Part shown: piece after piece, positions 40,480 through 49,752 of the stretch
How positions within the stretch are numbered: the first letter of the stretch is position 1
Layout: the number at the start of each line of letters is the position of its first letter
NCBI RefSeq assembly: GCF_000234665.1
Contig: NC_018332.1
Span: 1,049,568 to 1,113,567, forward strand
Origin: Leishmania mexicana MHOM/GT/2001/U1103
Taxonomy: Eukaryota > Euglenozoa > Kinetoplastea > Trypanosomatida > Trypanosomatidae
Direction of reading: 5' to 3'
Length of the DNA: 64,000 nucleotides
Program-made: the position numbers and the translations under genes
Notes under the pieces: model-generated
Told to the model about the DNA's origin: nothing
Database searches by the model: none
The model's input: only the letters and a program-made list of their open reading frames with translations

Positions 40480-42075
40480 CTAGGTCGGTGCAGAGGCAGT
40501 TGTCGCTGGCGGCACCGAAGGCGCCGCAACGGGGGCGGTGGTGAGGTCCGGTATCGGTGGAACGAGTGTCGTCGATGCATGCGGGTGTGCAGGCGGCGGA
40601 GCCAAAGAGCTCACACTTTCTGCAGCCGGCACCGTCGACGGTGGCTCTACCGCAAACAGAAGCTCTCCAATGCCATGCATCAGAGCCTGCGTGCGATCCT
40701 CCAAGTCCTCGCGGTGCGCAGGTCCGAGAAGGCGCTCAACTAGGTGTAGTACATATGGGTACCACAGCCGTTGAAACGCCTTCACAAAGGTCACGAACAC
40801 TGCCCGTTCAGCGCTGTACATTGTGTCGAGCAGAGGCGCGTCATTCAGCATGTCCTGTCCCACCTCGCACACCAGCTGCCGCACTTCCTCCTCACACGGT
40901 GCCTCAACCCCCGGTAACAGGCACTTGCGGATGGTGTTGAAGGAGGAGAGCATCCCGTTGAGCGCGTACGCGAGCGGCAGCCACTGAGCTAGCTGCACGG
41001 CTGGCGTGTCGCTAATAGTCGGAGGGGCCTTGATCACCGTAGACGACGTCAGCGTCGAGTTGTTGTGACAGTACACAGAAACACGCCACGAGGAGGTCTT
41101 CATGGCAGTGCGATAGGTGGTCCGGGCCTGCCGCATGCCGTCAGCGAAGAGCCCGTGCACCTTCTGGACAAGTACGTTGCCCAGGAGCCCAAGCACGTCT
41201 GTGTGCACCCGCGCACTTGCACTCGCGCAGCTGCTGCACTGCTGCACCACGAGCGCCAGTTCAGAGCCGTTGTGCAGGTGCTGGAGCGCCGCCGCCATGA
41301 GGTGTATGAACATGTGCGCCTGCTCCTGACACCATAGGCTCAGCTCCTCCGTCGCCTGCCGCTGCTGGGCCTCGGTGCTGGACGGGAAGCACGCCTTGTA
41401 CTGCAGCGTCACCTCATTCACGTGCATCTTGTACACAGTGATGTACTTGAGAATGAGAGAGTAGGGCACCACGCTGGATTCAGCTTCCTGCAGCAGCTGA
41501 CGAATGTAGGCAGCGCGGCTGCGCAGGAAGAGTGCACGCAGCGACGCCGGGGAGCCACCAAGGCGACGAAGGAGAGAGATAGCTTTGTACGCGGTGTCCA
41601 CCGTGAGCACACCCGACAGCATCGGCAACACATGCGCGTTCACCGCTTGCTCCATTGTGTCCACCACTTCTTTCTGCAGTCTCTGAAAAACGTACACGTC
41701 GCTCATGTGCTGGCACAGCATCATGACGTGGTCGAATATGAGAAGCGCCTCGTGGAACATTGTCTGCCGCACGCACTCCTCCACTAAGGCAGGCGACTCC
41801 ATGAGAGCCACGATTTTCTGGTGGCTCATGACAGCGCCGTGCAGCTGCGCCTTCTCTTGCCGCCACGACTGCCCCGCATACTGGAGAAGCTGCGACCAGG
41901 AGTGCAGTGTTTGCAAGGATGCTGTCAGCTCTTTAGCGGTGTCTTCGGCGGTGCTGGAGAGCGACGCGGCCGCCATGTTTGCGGCCTGCGCGTTGGTCAA
42001 CAGCTCGTAGTGATCGACTGCACAGTTCACAATGGACTGCCGCACCCGGGCCTCCGCTGCCGAGGAGGTTGTCAT
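40480..42075 (-). CDS. COG8: Conserved oligomeric Golgi complex subunit 8-like (Dor1 family)
   Basis: A 531-residue protein that resembles COG8/Dor1. That subunit belongs to the COG tether, which captures retrograde vesicles at the Golgi. The pattern seen is a heptad N-terminus (AKELTASLQTLHSWSQLLQYAGQSWRQEKAQLHGAVMSHQKIVALMESPALVEECVRQ split over residues ~50-105), then MFHEALLIFDHVMML, then SLLRRLGGSPASLRALFLRSRAAYIRQLL, then YSLILKYITVYKMHVNEVTLQYKACF. These match, in order, the family features: QSWR coiled coil, 'lv.tCvrn...dEAL', 'LRRM...eLr..FLqaRdawL', and the isoleucine-rich helix before 'tqYraiF'. The C-terminus is Pro/Ala-rich. The start at 42075 (MTTSSAAEARV) is chosen because the upstream 96 codons of open frame read through leader sequence. 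Assignment rests on pattern memory. Confidence 0.75.
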   Translation of the reverse strand: MTTSSAAEARVRQSIVNCAVDHYELLTNAQAANMAAASLSSTAEDTAKELTASLQTLHSWSQLLQYAGQSWRQEKAQLHGAVMSHQKIVALMESPALVEECVRQTMFHEALLIFDHVMMLCQHMSDVYVFQRLQKEVVDTMEQAVNAHVLPMLSGVLTVDTAYKAISLLRRLGGSPASLRALFLRSRAAYIRQLLQEAESSVVPYSLILKYITVYKMHVNEVTLQYKACFPSSTEAQQRQATEELSLWCQEQAHMFIHLMAAALQHLHNGSELALVVQQCSSCASASARVHTDVLGLLGNVLVQKVHGLFADGMRQARTTYRTAMKTSSWRVSVYCHNNSTLTSSTVIKAPPTISDTPAVQLAQWLPLAYALNGMLSSFNTIRKCLLPGVEAPCEEEVRQLVCEVGQDMLNDAPLLDTMYSAERAVFVTFVKAFQRLWYPYVLHLVERLLGPAHREDLEDRTQALMHGIGELLFAVEPPSTVPAAESVSSLAPPPAHPHASTTLVPPIPDLTTAPVAAPSVPPATTASAPT

Positions 42076-45000
42076 GGTTGCACTGAAACGATGGTGTGTG
42101 TGTGTGTGTAAGCGAAGGCGTCCAGGGGACGCGCGAGAGGAAGGGTCGAGCCGCAGATGCGACGGTGTTAGGTGCCCTTTCGAGACGTGCGATACGAGAG
42201 CCAGCCTAGGTGCGTGCGAGTGCACCCGAGTGGAAAGCACAACAATGAAGGCACTTTTGCAGCACTCCCCGCCAGCGTGGCATGGACACGCACACACACA
42301 GAGAGAGAAAAAAGAGAGCGACGTGCATGCATGCGCAGGATAAACCCGGAGAAGGAGAGGCATGACGACTACTTGCGTGTAAAATACGAGTGGAGGACTG
42401 ACTGCTATTCGCCTTGAATTCCGTCACATCACTTTCATGTTTCTCAGCACGCACCTGATCGTGCTGTGCCTCCGCGTACGGGGCACAGTTGGTTTGCCGC
42501 CACTTGTGTGACGCACTCCGCACCATTATCACCCCACAGCTGAGTGTTGTGCTGGCCCATGTTTGGTCTCGTCGATTTCTTTTTCATTGCTGCTGTTAGT
42601 GAGATGCTTCATCCTCTCCTGTCAACCTCTGCTTTCACTCGCACGCCACCACTCGCTCGTCCCATGCCCTCGGCAACAGTGTCGATACCAGGTCTACTGA
42701 TGCGTGCACAAAGGCCCACAGACGCGCCTTTTTTGAGAGACACACGCACGTGCACTGGCTCACGTGCGCGCAGCACAGACAAACAACGAGGAACGAAAGA
42801 GGAGATGGTGAGGCTGGTGGAGGTGCCGGTGGAGGCCCATCGCGCGGCGGTGAGCAGAGAGAGAGGGAGCCAGTCAGAGACGCGAAAATGAAAAGGATGC
42901 GTATTTCAAACGCGTGCACCCACACGCCCACACACGACATCAGCTCCGTCCCTGTGACAGCACGCAGAGAGGCACTCAACAGGCAGCTGAGAGACTGCGA
43001 CAAAAGCCTCGACTAAAGTGCGGGTTACGTTTGATGGGGCTGTCATCTTTGTGTGTGCTAGTGCGAGGGGAGAGAGAAGCAAGACGCACTTGTGGCGCTG
43101 ACTCGTTCCTCTTTCTCCTGCCAGTCGTCACCCTCTCCCCCTTTTGTGCACTGTCCCTCTCGCGTGTTCACCACCCCCTTCTTCGACAAGGAGAGCATGC
43201 CTGTAAAGCGCTGCGTCAGCCGTCGGGTGGTTAACAGGAAAGAAGAAAAACAAGGGAGCGAAGAGTCGCCGCAATCACCCCCCCCCACACACGCACACAA
43301 CTAAGTGCACGCAGGGGATGAGGAGGGGGCACATGAGAGCACAGTCAACGAAGGCGTCGAGCAAGCAGATGAAGAGCAAGAAACGATAGAACAATAACGA
43401 CAGTGATAAAGCAGGGGATATAAACTTGCGTAGACAGGCACACGCGGAGAGAGAGACGAGTGGTGTGTGTGTTTGTATGTGTACTCTCGCGGTTGTTTGC
43501 ATGCTCGATCCACATCATCATCCATGCCCAGAGCCCGCATTTTGCCTGTGTCGTGGCGGGTGGGCGGAGAAAGAGTTCAGAGACCACTGATGTGATAAGA
43601 ACGGAGTGCGAGCATAAGCACGCGCACATACACCCGCAGCCACTCGAAATCTGTCGGAAAACAAAACAAAACATGAAGCAGGAATTGTCCCGTGTGCATA
43701 TCTGAAGCAGACATGTGTCGATGAGGCACTCACGTACACCGATGTATGCTCACACATGGAAACTCGCGGACACAACCCCACCCACCCACAAACACTCAAG
43801 CCCACCTCCGTGTGATTGGGCGAAGCTGCATTTCGGGGGGAGGGGGAGGGGAGGCTGAGGGTATGCTTGGGTGTGAGAGTGTCTTCTTGTGTACCCTGTG
43901 CTGCTGGTGTTGGTGCCTGCTCTCGTCGCGTATTGGACTTCACCGCTGCTGTCGTGGGCCAAAGACGCCAGTCGAAAGACGAAGCCAAACAAAGCCGGAA
44001 AACATAAAAGAGACGGCGAGAGAGAACACCCCAAGAAAAACCGCACATCCGCCGCCCTCAGCCCTCAAACAGGGAGGGACACGAAAGCAGGGGAGGCGGG
44101 GAAGGAGAGAGACCCGTGTGTCCTCTGGGCATAGTGGGAGAGCCTAGCACAGCGGTCAGACATGAGCGTGCCCTTCTCTTCTGCTGTGATTCGGGTAGAA
44201 CAACACAAGAGAGGGGAGGCGAGGACAATGGAGAGCAGACGCATCTCTTCTCGTGCTCGTTGGTCCCTCACCCTTGTGCGCCCCTTCTTTTCACAGAAGG
44301 TCGGTCGATGCCACACTATCGTGTGCAGCCAGAGAAGAAGGCATGGATGACGGTTCGCCTGTAGACATGTGCGCGTTTTCCGACTATCTGGCGAGACCCA
44401 GCACTCGTATACTGATCAGCCAATCTTCCTTGACGAATTCCCACAGAAGCGCACACGCGTACATGGCACACACCCAAATACCACCAGCATCAGCATCATC
44501 ACACACCAGAAAGTCTCAGTGGATTTAAAAAAAGGCATCGTTCTTTGCCTGCACATTGTTATTCTCCGTAAGCGCTCGCGGAGACATGCGCACACGCACG
44601 CGTACACGGTGATGCAGATGGGTGGAGGGAGAATGTGTGTCTGTGTATGTGTGAAAAATCAAGAAGCACGCAAAATAAAAAACGAGGGGAGAACAGAAGG
44701 GAAGAAGGGAAGAGGGGAAGAACACGACACACACATACACACAGACGCGTACACACAAGCTGAGGAACGCAAACAAAACTTCGACAAAAGAAGGGGAGAA
44801 AGCAGTGCATCCGCACACAGTCAGGTGCCCCCGCTCCTTCACCCGCTCGTCAACACGCGCGGACATACGGGAGCGTATGCGCACGCAGAGAGACAGTGAC
44901 ACCGCAGCAACGACACCAGATACCGGTTTTATGCACTGGTACTACGCAATCATTGGTCACTGTTGCACTCTTCGTCACCTTGTTGTTTCTTCTTCTTGAT

Positions 45001-45545
45001 CAATGCTTACTGGCGCTAGTGGTCGTTGATGGCACATCCACTGCTTCTAATGCGGCACCCACAAGTTCCACCCTGCGGCCATACCTGCTTGCGTGCGCGC
45101 CTCCAAGTATGTTTGTCTCTGCAAGAACGGCGTACTTTCATCCATGCAGTAGTGTGAGCACGTGAGTACGACGCTTTTTTATGCCCCTGCCGCTGCCCTT
45201 CCCTTCTTTGCATAGATATATTATGTAAAGAAAAAGGGAATGCGCTAGAGGGCAGGGGGACGGTCGTGGTGTGGATGGATGGGGTGGGAGAACGTCATGT
45301 GCAGCGACCCGCACGCAGCGTTTCGGAGAAGCACAAAGAAAGCGAGACAAAAGACGGAACGAAGGGGAGAGACAACCAAGAGCGAGGGAGCGACTTACTC
45401 CGTCGCGTTCTCTCCTCGCGTGGGAAAATGGTTCGTCACCTCCTGCAGGCCGTGAGAGAGACGCACACGCACACGCGGAACCTGCTTTTTCTCTTGTCCC
45501 CTTTCTTGGACTATATCACTTGGTCCTTGGCGGCGCAAGCGTCAA
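42076..45545. other. 3.5 kb spacer, longest in the window; no supported gene
   Basis: In transcription order this is the GDH 3' UTR followed by the COG8-like leader. A TG run lies at 42093-42110, and purine-rich and AT-richer blocks occur (44660-44790; A/T-rich 44520-44530 and 45230-45240). Frames of 80-176 codons exist on both strands but overlap and are repeat-rich. A hydrophobic plus-strand frame at 44896-45165 is antisense to the unit and not credible. Space allows an unrecognised small gene or ncRNA, but I cannot support one. Confidence 0.5.
42093..42110. repeat. (TG)n microsatellite
   Basis: TG dinucleotide run 18 nt upstream of the COG8-like start in the transcribed direction. Confidence 0.85.
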
Positions 45546-46904
45546 CTAGACGATGCCGAGAGCCAGCATGGCATCCGCCACCTTCACGAAGCCAGCAATG
45601 TTTGCGCCGTCCACGTAGCTGACCTTGCCATCTTTTTCGCCGTACTGCACGCATGAGCCATGGATGCTGGACATGATGCTGCGCAGGCGGCTGTCGACCT
45701 CCTCGGCTGTCCATGCCAGGCGCGCCGCGTTCTGCGACATCTCAAGCCCGGAGATGGCCACGCCACCGGCGTTGGAGGCCTTGCCAGGGGCGAACAGCAC
45801 ACCCTCCTTCTGGAAGATCTCCGTAGCCTCCTCCGTTGCCGGCATGTTGGCACCCTCCGCGACCAGCTTCACGCCGTTCGCCACCATCGTCTTGGCATCG
45901 GCCGCCTCGATCTCGTTCTGCGTGGCGCACGGGAGGGCGATATCGGCCTTCACACACCACGGGCGCTTGCCTGGCACGTACGTGACGCCCGTCTCCTCCG
46001 CGTATTCCTCCAGCGTCACGCGGCGCACGTTCTTCAGCTCCTTCAGCTTCGCCAACTTCTCCTTGTTGAAGCCACTCTGGTCGTGTACGTAGCCCTTTGA
46101 GTCGGAGGCTGTGACGACCTTCGCTCCGAGCTCTATGCACTTCTCGATCGCGTACTGCGCAACGTTGCCGGAGCCCGACACGAGGACAACCTTGCCCTCG
46201 AGAGAGTCTTTGACATGCATCAACATCGACTGCGCGAAGTACACGAGGCCGTACCCCGTAGCCTCAGGGCGGATCGCACTGCCCTGGAAGGAGAGGCCCT
46301 TACCGGTAAACGTGCACTCGTTCGTGTTCCGCAGCTTCCAGTACATGCCGTTCATGTAGCCTACCTCGCGACCACCGACGCCGATGTCGCCAGCCGGCAC
46401 GTCAGTGTCGGCGCCGATGTGCCGGTAGAGCTCCGCCACGAGTGACTGGCAGAAGCGCATCACCTCGCAGTCGCTCTTGCCCTTGGGGTCGAAGTCGGCC
46501 CCACCCTTGCCGCCACCCATGGGCAGCGTCGTGAGCGAGTTCTTGAAGGTCTGCTCGAAGCCAAGAAACTTAAGGATAGAGAGGTTGACGGAGGGGTGAA
46601 AACGCATGCCTCCCTTGTAGGGGCCGATGGCCGAGTTGAACTGGACCCGGAAGGCGCGGTTGACGTGGGTGACGCCGTTGTCATCCATCCAAGGGACGCG
46701 GAACTGAATCACGCGCTCCGGCTCCACAATGCGCTCTAGCAGGCCATCCTGAGCGTACTTGGGATTCTTCTGCAGGAACGGCCACAGTGACGTCATCACC
46801 TCACGGACAGCCTGCGTGAATTCAGGCTGATGCGGGTCGCGAGAGAGGACGCACTTTGCGATGAACTCGTCCACAGACGCGTACTTGAGACAGCTCGAGG
46901 CCAT
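45546..46904 (-). CDS. GDH: NADP-type glutamate dehydrogenase
   Basis: A 452-residue hexameric-type glutamate dehydrogenase that interconverts glutamate and 2-oxoglutarate plus ammonia. The catalytic region shows GPYKGGMRFHPSVNLSILKFLGFEQ, then LPMGGGKGGADFDPKGKSDCEVMRF with the catalytic and substrate lysines, then VPAGDIGVGGREVGYM with the catalytic Asp. RPEATGYGLVYF follows, and the dinucleotide fold has VSGSGNVAQYAIEK with a Ser (TASDSKG) rather than an acid at the end of beta 2, which suits NADP. Length matches the short (~450 residue) NADP family, not the ~1000-residue NAD type. The N-terminus MASSCLKYASVDEF has no obvious mitochondrial presequence. The start codon lies inside an overlapping upstream ORF (see that entry), which could limit translation. 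Confidence 0.96.
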   Translation of the reverse strand: MASSCLKYASVDEFIAKCVLSRDPHQPEFTQAVREVMTSLWPFLQKNPKYAQDGLLERIVEPERVIQFRVPWMDDNGVTHVNRAFRVQFNSAIGPYKGGMRFHPSVNLSILKFLGFEQTFKNSLTTLPMGGGKGGADFDPKGKSDCEVMRFCQSLVAELYRHIGADTDVPAGDIGVGGREVGYMNGMYWKLRNTNECTFTGKGLSFQGSAIRPEATGYGLVYFAQSMLMHVKDSLEGKVVLVSGSGNVAQYAIEKCIELGAKVVTASDSKGYVHDQSGFNKEKLAKLKELKNVRRVTLEEYAEETGVTYVPGKRPWCVKADIALPCATQNEIEAADAKTMVANGVKLVAEGANMPATEEATEIFQKEGVLFAPGKASNAGGVAISGLEMSQNAARLAWTAEEVDSRLRSIMSSIHGSCVQYGEKDGKVSYVDGANIAGFVKVADAMLALGIV

Positions 46905-46998
46905 GGCGAAAGTGTGTATCGTAGGGGGAGGGTGTTACAGAGGTAGGGACGCGTCGATGAGCAGTGCGAGACCAAGCAGCAGCGGCGTACACGACCAT
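46822..46998 (-). promoter_or_regulatory. Overlapping uORF at the GDH start
   Basis: An ATG at 46998 opens a 58-codon frame, shifted relative to GDH, that reads over the GDH start and stops at 46822-46824. No AG dinucleotide exists on the transcribed strand between 46997 and the GDH ATG at 46904. Any spliced mRNA carrying the GDH start must therefore also carry this uORF. Leaky scanning or reduced initiation is expected. Confidence 0.6.
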
Positions 46999-47717
46999 AA
47001 AATGGCAATAATAGAGAGATAATAGGAAAAGCGGTGATGCGGAAGGAGAAGACGAGAGGGAGGTTCAGCAAAGATGCCAGTGGTGTATCAAAGGCTGACT
47101 GACGGATCGGCAGTTGGAGCGACGTCGTAGTAAGCGCGGTCTGCGAGGGGGAAAGCACAGCCCAGATGAGCGCGGCGTTGCCACAAGGGAGAGAGGAGAG
47201 GAGAGGAGGAGAAGAGAGAAGCAGACAGGCATACGTGTAAGAGAAGAAGTGTGTTCCGAGCTGACGAGAGAAAGACGGCGCGCGAGGCATGATCACGCGC
47301 ACAGAGGCGTAAGGCTGTGTGTCGGAGGAAGCGGCACACAGCACCGTACACCGTGCAGAGCGCATTGGGGGGGATCGAGTGATTTTTCGAGGTTGAAACG
47401 GCGGGGACTCCCCATGGCAGCTTCGATGAGCGGCAAAGACATTGATCTCATTCCCTTTTGGTGCCGTTGGTGCAGGTACGGCACCAGTGAGGAAACTGGA
47501 ACCTACAGTGCTGGAGGCGGCGCCGCTTGGGAAGCGGACCGTGGAAAGATGGAGAGGATAAAACAAATGGAGCGCATCGCATGGGTCCGTGGGCAGGTGT
47601 GTTGGGCAAAGCATCAGCGTAAAAGGCGCGCGAGAAGGTGATAGATTCAACCACGAGTGCATGCACACTCTTTGCCCCACTGCGTTATTCAGTGTCGCCG
47701 TCACACCCGCGCGCCCT
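46905..47717. other. GDH leader and spacer
   Basis: It holds two pyrimidine-rich regions on the transcribed strand (47190-47225 and 46990-47065), the acceptors and the uORF described separately. A 302-codon frame through this region (to 46796) overlaps GDH in another frame and is low complexity, so it is not accepted. Confidence 0.6.
47141..47142 (-). promoter_or_regulatory. Predicted trans-splice acceptor for GDH
   Basis: A long pyrimidine tract (about 47225 down to 47190, then a C-rich run at 47150) is followed by an AG here, giving a ~236 nt leader. Two more AGs lie at about 47093-47098. All are upstream of the uORF start at 46998. Confidence 0.45.
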
Positions 47718-48071
47718 TCATAGTGTCTCCACGCCGCTTTCTTTCAGGTGACGTGAGCGCGGGGAGGGAGAGGGGGAAGGAGGCGAGAAATGGGGTCCCC
47801 GGTCGCCTCCATGCCATACGGTACAATCGCCAACGGCGTAAAGAGAGGGGGCGGTGCAGCGTCGCACATGACCGTGCAGGTATGGCGGGATGCGGCGCGA
47901 TCTGCATAGCCACACGAACACGCACGTGCCGACAATGATGAGCCCTATTGTCAGTGACGCAAAGATGACGAGCACGTTGCCCTCACGGCGGCATATGGTG
48001 CCAATGTACGTCACGGTTGTTGTGCTGGTCGTCGTGCTTTGCGTCAACGACGACAGCGCTGCGGTGTTCAT
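47718..48071 (-). CDS. Candidate small single-pass membrane protein, 117 aa
   Basis: A short frame with coding-like codon use. Residues 1-25 are Ser/Thr-rich (SLTQSTTTSTTTVTYIGT). One strong membrane segment spans about residues 32-55 (NVLVIFASLTIGLIIVGTC, then VFVWLC). A basic juxtamembrane stretch (RSRRIPPY) suggests an N-out/C-in topology. The ATG is the first after a pyrimidine tract whose first AG (48087-48088) lies 15 nt upstream. Beyond residue ~70 the frame becomes Pro/Ser-rich. From about 47860 down to 47744 an overlapping frame (containing PLFTPLAIVPYGMEATGDPI) looks at least as protein-like, so a frameshift or sequencing error in the C-run near 47848 is possible. No family is recognised. 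It could be a real unannotated gene between GDH and its upstream neighbour. Confidence 0.45.
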   Translation of the reverse strand: MNTAALSSLTQSTTTSTTTVTYIGTICRREGNVLVIFASLTIGLIIVGTCVFVWLCRSRRIPPYLHGHVRRCTAPSLYAVGDCTVWHGGDRGPHFSPPSPSPSPRSRHLKESGVETL

Positions 48072-48086
48072 ACGGGGCTGTATCGG

Positions 48087-48088
48087 CT
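48087..48088 (-). promoter_or_regulatory. Predicted trans-splice acceptor for the small membrane ORF
   Basis: A pyrimidine-rich stretch (48123 down to 48103 on the minus strand) is followed by its first AG here, 15 nt before the ATG at 48071. Confidence 0.4.
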
Positions 48089-48599
48089 TCAGCCAGTCAT
48101 CGCAGGAGAGAGCAAAGAGGAGGTGTGAGTGTATGTTGATGCGTGTGCATGCACGTATATCTATGTGTATCGGCGTACACGAGAGCAGCGCGGTATCCGT
48201 CTAGCGTGCCTTCGAAGTTGGAGAACTGCAAATATTTTCTACGCCTTAGGCCTCTCTCGCCTTCTCTCCCTTCGATGCAGCGGACGAAAGCCGGCGGGGT
48301 GGCGAGGGCGTGGATCTTGTGCGTCAAGTATCGAGTTCGCCTTTCAGCACGAGGGCCACGTGAGGGAAAGGGAGCACACCTACTTGCCGGCTGCACTGGT
48401 GCGTGTCGTGCACTTCCTCAACTCGGCACTTTAAGACGGTGCACCTGTTGTGAGTGACAACTGTATAACAGAGAAGAGACACACACACACAAGGATCGCG
48501 GTTACAGGGGCGGGAATCAAGGAGGAAGGTGTGGGAAGAGCCCAAGGAAAAGGGGAAGTCATGCTCAGCCAATGACATCAAGCATCTACACATCCTCGG

Positions 48600-48800
48600 T
48601 CACGCGCGCATGCATCGCACCTTGAGAGACAGAGCATAGGCACGGGGGGTGACGTTGATCAAGGAAACAGCGCCGTGGCCTCGGTCGAAGAGGTCAACAA
48701 TCGTCGGTTGTTGCCCTTCTGTACGCCTTGAACTTGCCCTCGCTCATCCGGGTCTGAGCATTGCCAGGCTTTTTGTTCGCTTCTTCCAGGAGGGGGCATG
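48600..48800 (-). pseudogene. Possible frameshifted coding remnant
   Basis: In the transcribed direction one frame reads EEANKKPGNAQTRMSEGKFK and on to a stop near 48703-48705, while the next frame from about 48715 reads PTIVDLFDRGHGAVSLINVT and on to a stop at 48600. Joined by a +1 shift they resemble one compact polypeptide, which suggests a decayed gene fragment. The match is to protein-like composition only; no family is recognised and chance is not excluded. Confidence 0.25.
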
Positions 48801-49212
48801 GGACCAACCAGTGGAGTGAGAGAGCATCGGGTATCCTACATAGGGAGTGACACGCAGCGAGCGCTGAACCGTCATGCGCAGTGGAGAGGTTCACGGGGGC
48901 TGGGGGCGACACGGGAAGATGCAGGTTCGCAGGTAGAGGTGGACACATGGAGAGAGCACAAATCGAGTGAGCACCGCCAGGTGATGTGCGTAAAATCGGC
49001 GATAGCGCCCAGTCAGCGGTGTGGCTTTCACCGAAAAGCGGTGAGAGAGGCGGAGTAAGAATTTGTGAGAGCGCTTCTCGCGCCCGGTCCCTTCCCACTT
49101 GAGCGGGCGAGGGTGCCCGTCCCCCCTCCCGTGTGTAATGCTCCTGTCATGGTGGCTGGGGAGAGAGAGAGGCAGAGCACATGTGTTGGGCTCGCGCATA
49201 CAGTACCTCCTG

Positions 49213-49752
49213 TCAACAGGACAGCTCTTCCAAGCCCCAACACGTGCGCGCGTACCTCTGGTTTTCTGTGTCGGAGTTAGGCAGACTCCGAATGCCGATG
49301 GCGTCCCAGTTCTCTGGGCTGACCGCCACCTCCATCACGAGCTCCTTCCCGCCTCTCTGCAGCACACGCAGCGTACTCTTGCTCGGCAGCGGACGCACAA
49401 ATAGCGACTGGGGATTCGACGCAGACCTTGCGGCTCCGCCGCCGCTCGTGTGAGACGGTACATCCAACAGGCAAAACCCTCGCAGCAGGATGACGTCACC
49501 GGGGTCCATGAAGGCTGCGGCAGCCCCCCAAGAGTTGTAGAAGTTAATGCGCAGAGGCCTCGTCTTGGCGGCGGCATAAGCGCTTGGCGTGCATGGGGCG
49601 ACAGAGCCAACTACGGTGAACACCTTGTCGGCCCCAAATTCGCATGTGCGAAGAGGAATCGCGGCCACAACAGTGCAGCGAAGCACCAACTCGGGGAACT
49701 CAACGCCCTTCGGCAGCTGCTCGAGGCTGGCGTCCGTCTGATACGATTCCAT
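49213..49752 (-). CDS. Small protein with possible OB-fold, 179 aa
   Basis: The frame starts MESYQTDASLEQLPKGVEF and runs 179 residues. The pattern is beta-rich: LVLRCTVVAAIPL, then KVFTVVGSVAP, then LRINFYNSWGAAAAFMDPGDVILLRGFCLLDVP, then STLRVLQRGGKELVMEV. The strand-turn 'INFYNSW...F.DPGDVILLRG' resembles the beta 3-alpha-beta 4 part of OB-folds in telomere/replication single-strand binding proteins (POT1/RPA type). That is a weak, unverified similarity. The 70 codons open upstream are low-complexity leader, so the internal Met is used. No signal peptide or membrane segment is present. Confidence 0.7.
   Translation of the reverse strand: MESYQTDASLEQLPKGVEFPELVLRCTVVAAIPLRTCEFGADKVFTVVGSVAPCTPSAYAAAKTRPLRINFYNSWGAAAAFMDPGDVILLRGFCLLDVPSHTSGGGAARSASNPQSLFVRPLPSKSTLRVLQRGGKELVMEVAVSPENWDAIGIRSLPNSDTENQRYARTCWGLEELSC

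Larger units (their letters stand above)
48072..49212. other. Spacer with a short coding-like relic
   Basis: The leader of the small membrane ORF and the 3' flank of the 179 aa gene. Between 48600 and about 48800 two minus-strand frames in series look like protein sequence (see the pseudogene entry). The rest shows purine/pyrimidine tracts and CA-rich runs only. Confidence 0.5.

Noticed and set aside
44896..45165. Hydrophobic 89-codon plus-strand frame resembling a membrane protein
   Set aside because: Antisense to the whole polycistronic unit with no sign of a strand switch; hydrophobicity comes from T/C-rich sequence.
46796..47704. 302-codon minus-strand frame ending inside GDH
   Set aside because: Different frame from GDH, overlaps its N-terminus, and is made of leader pyrimidine tracts.
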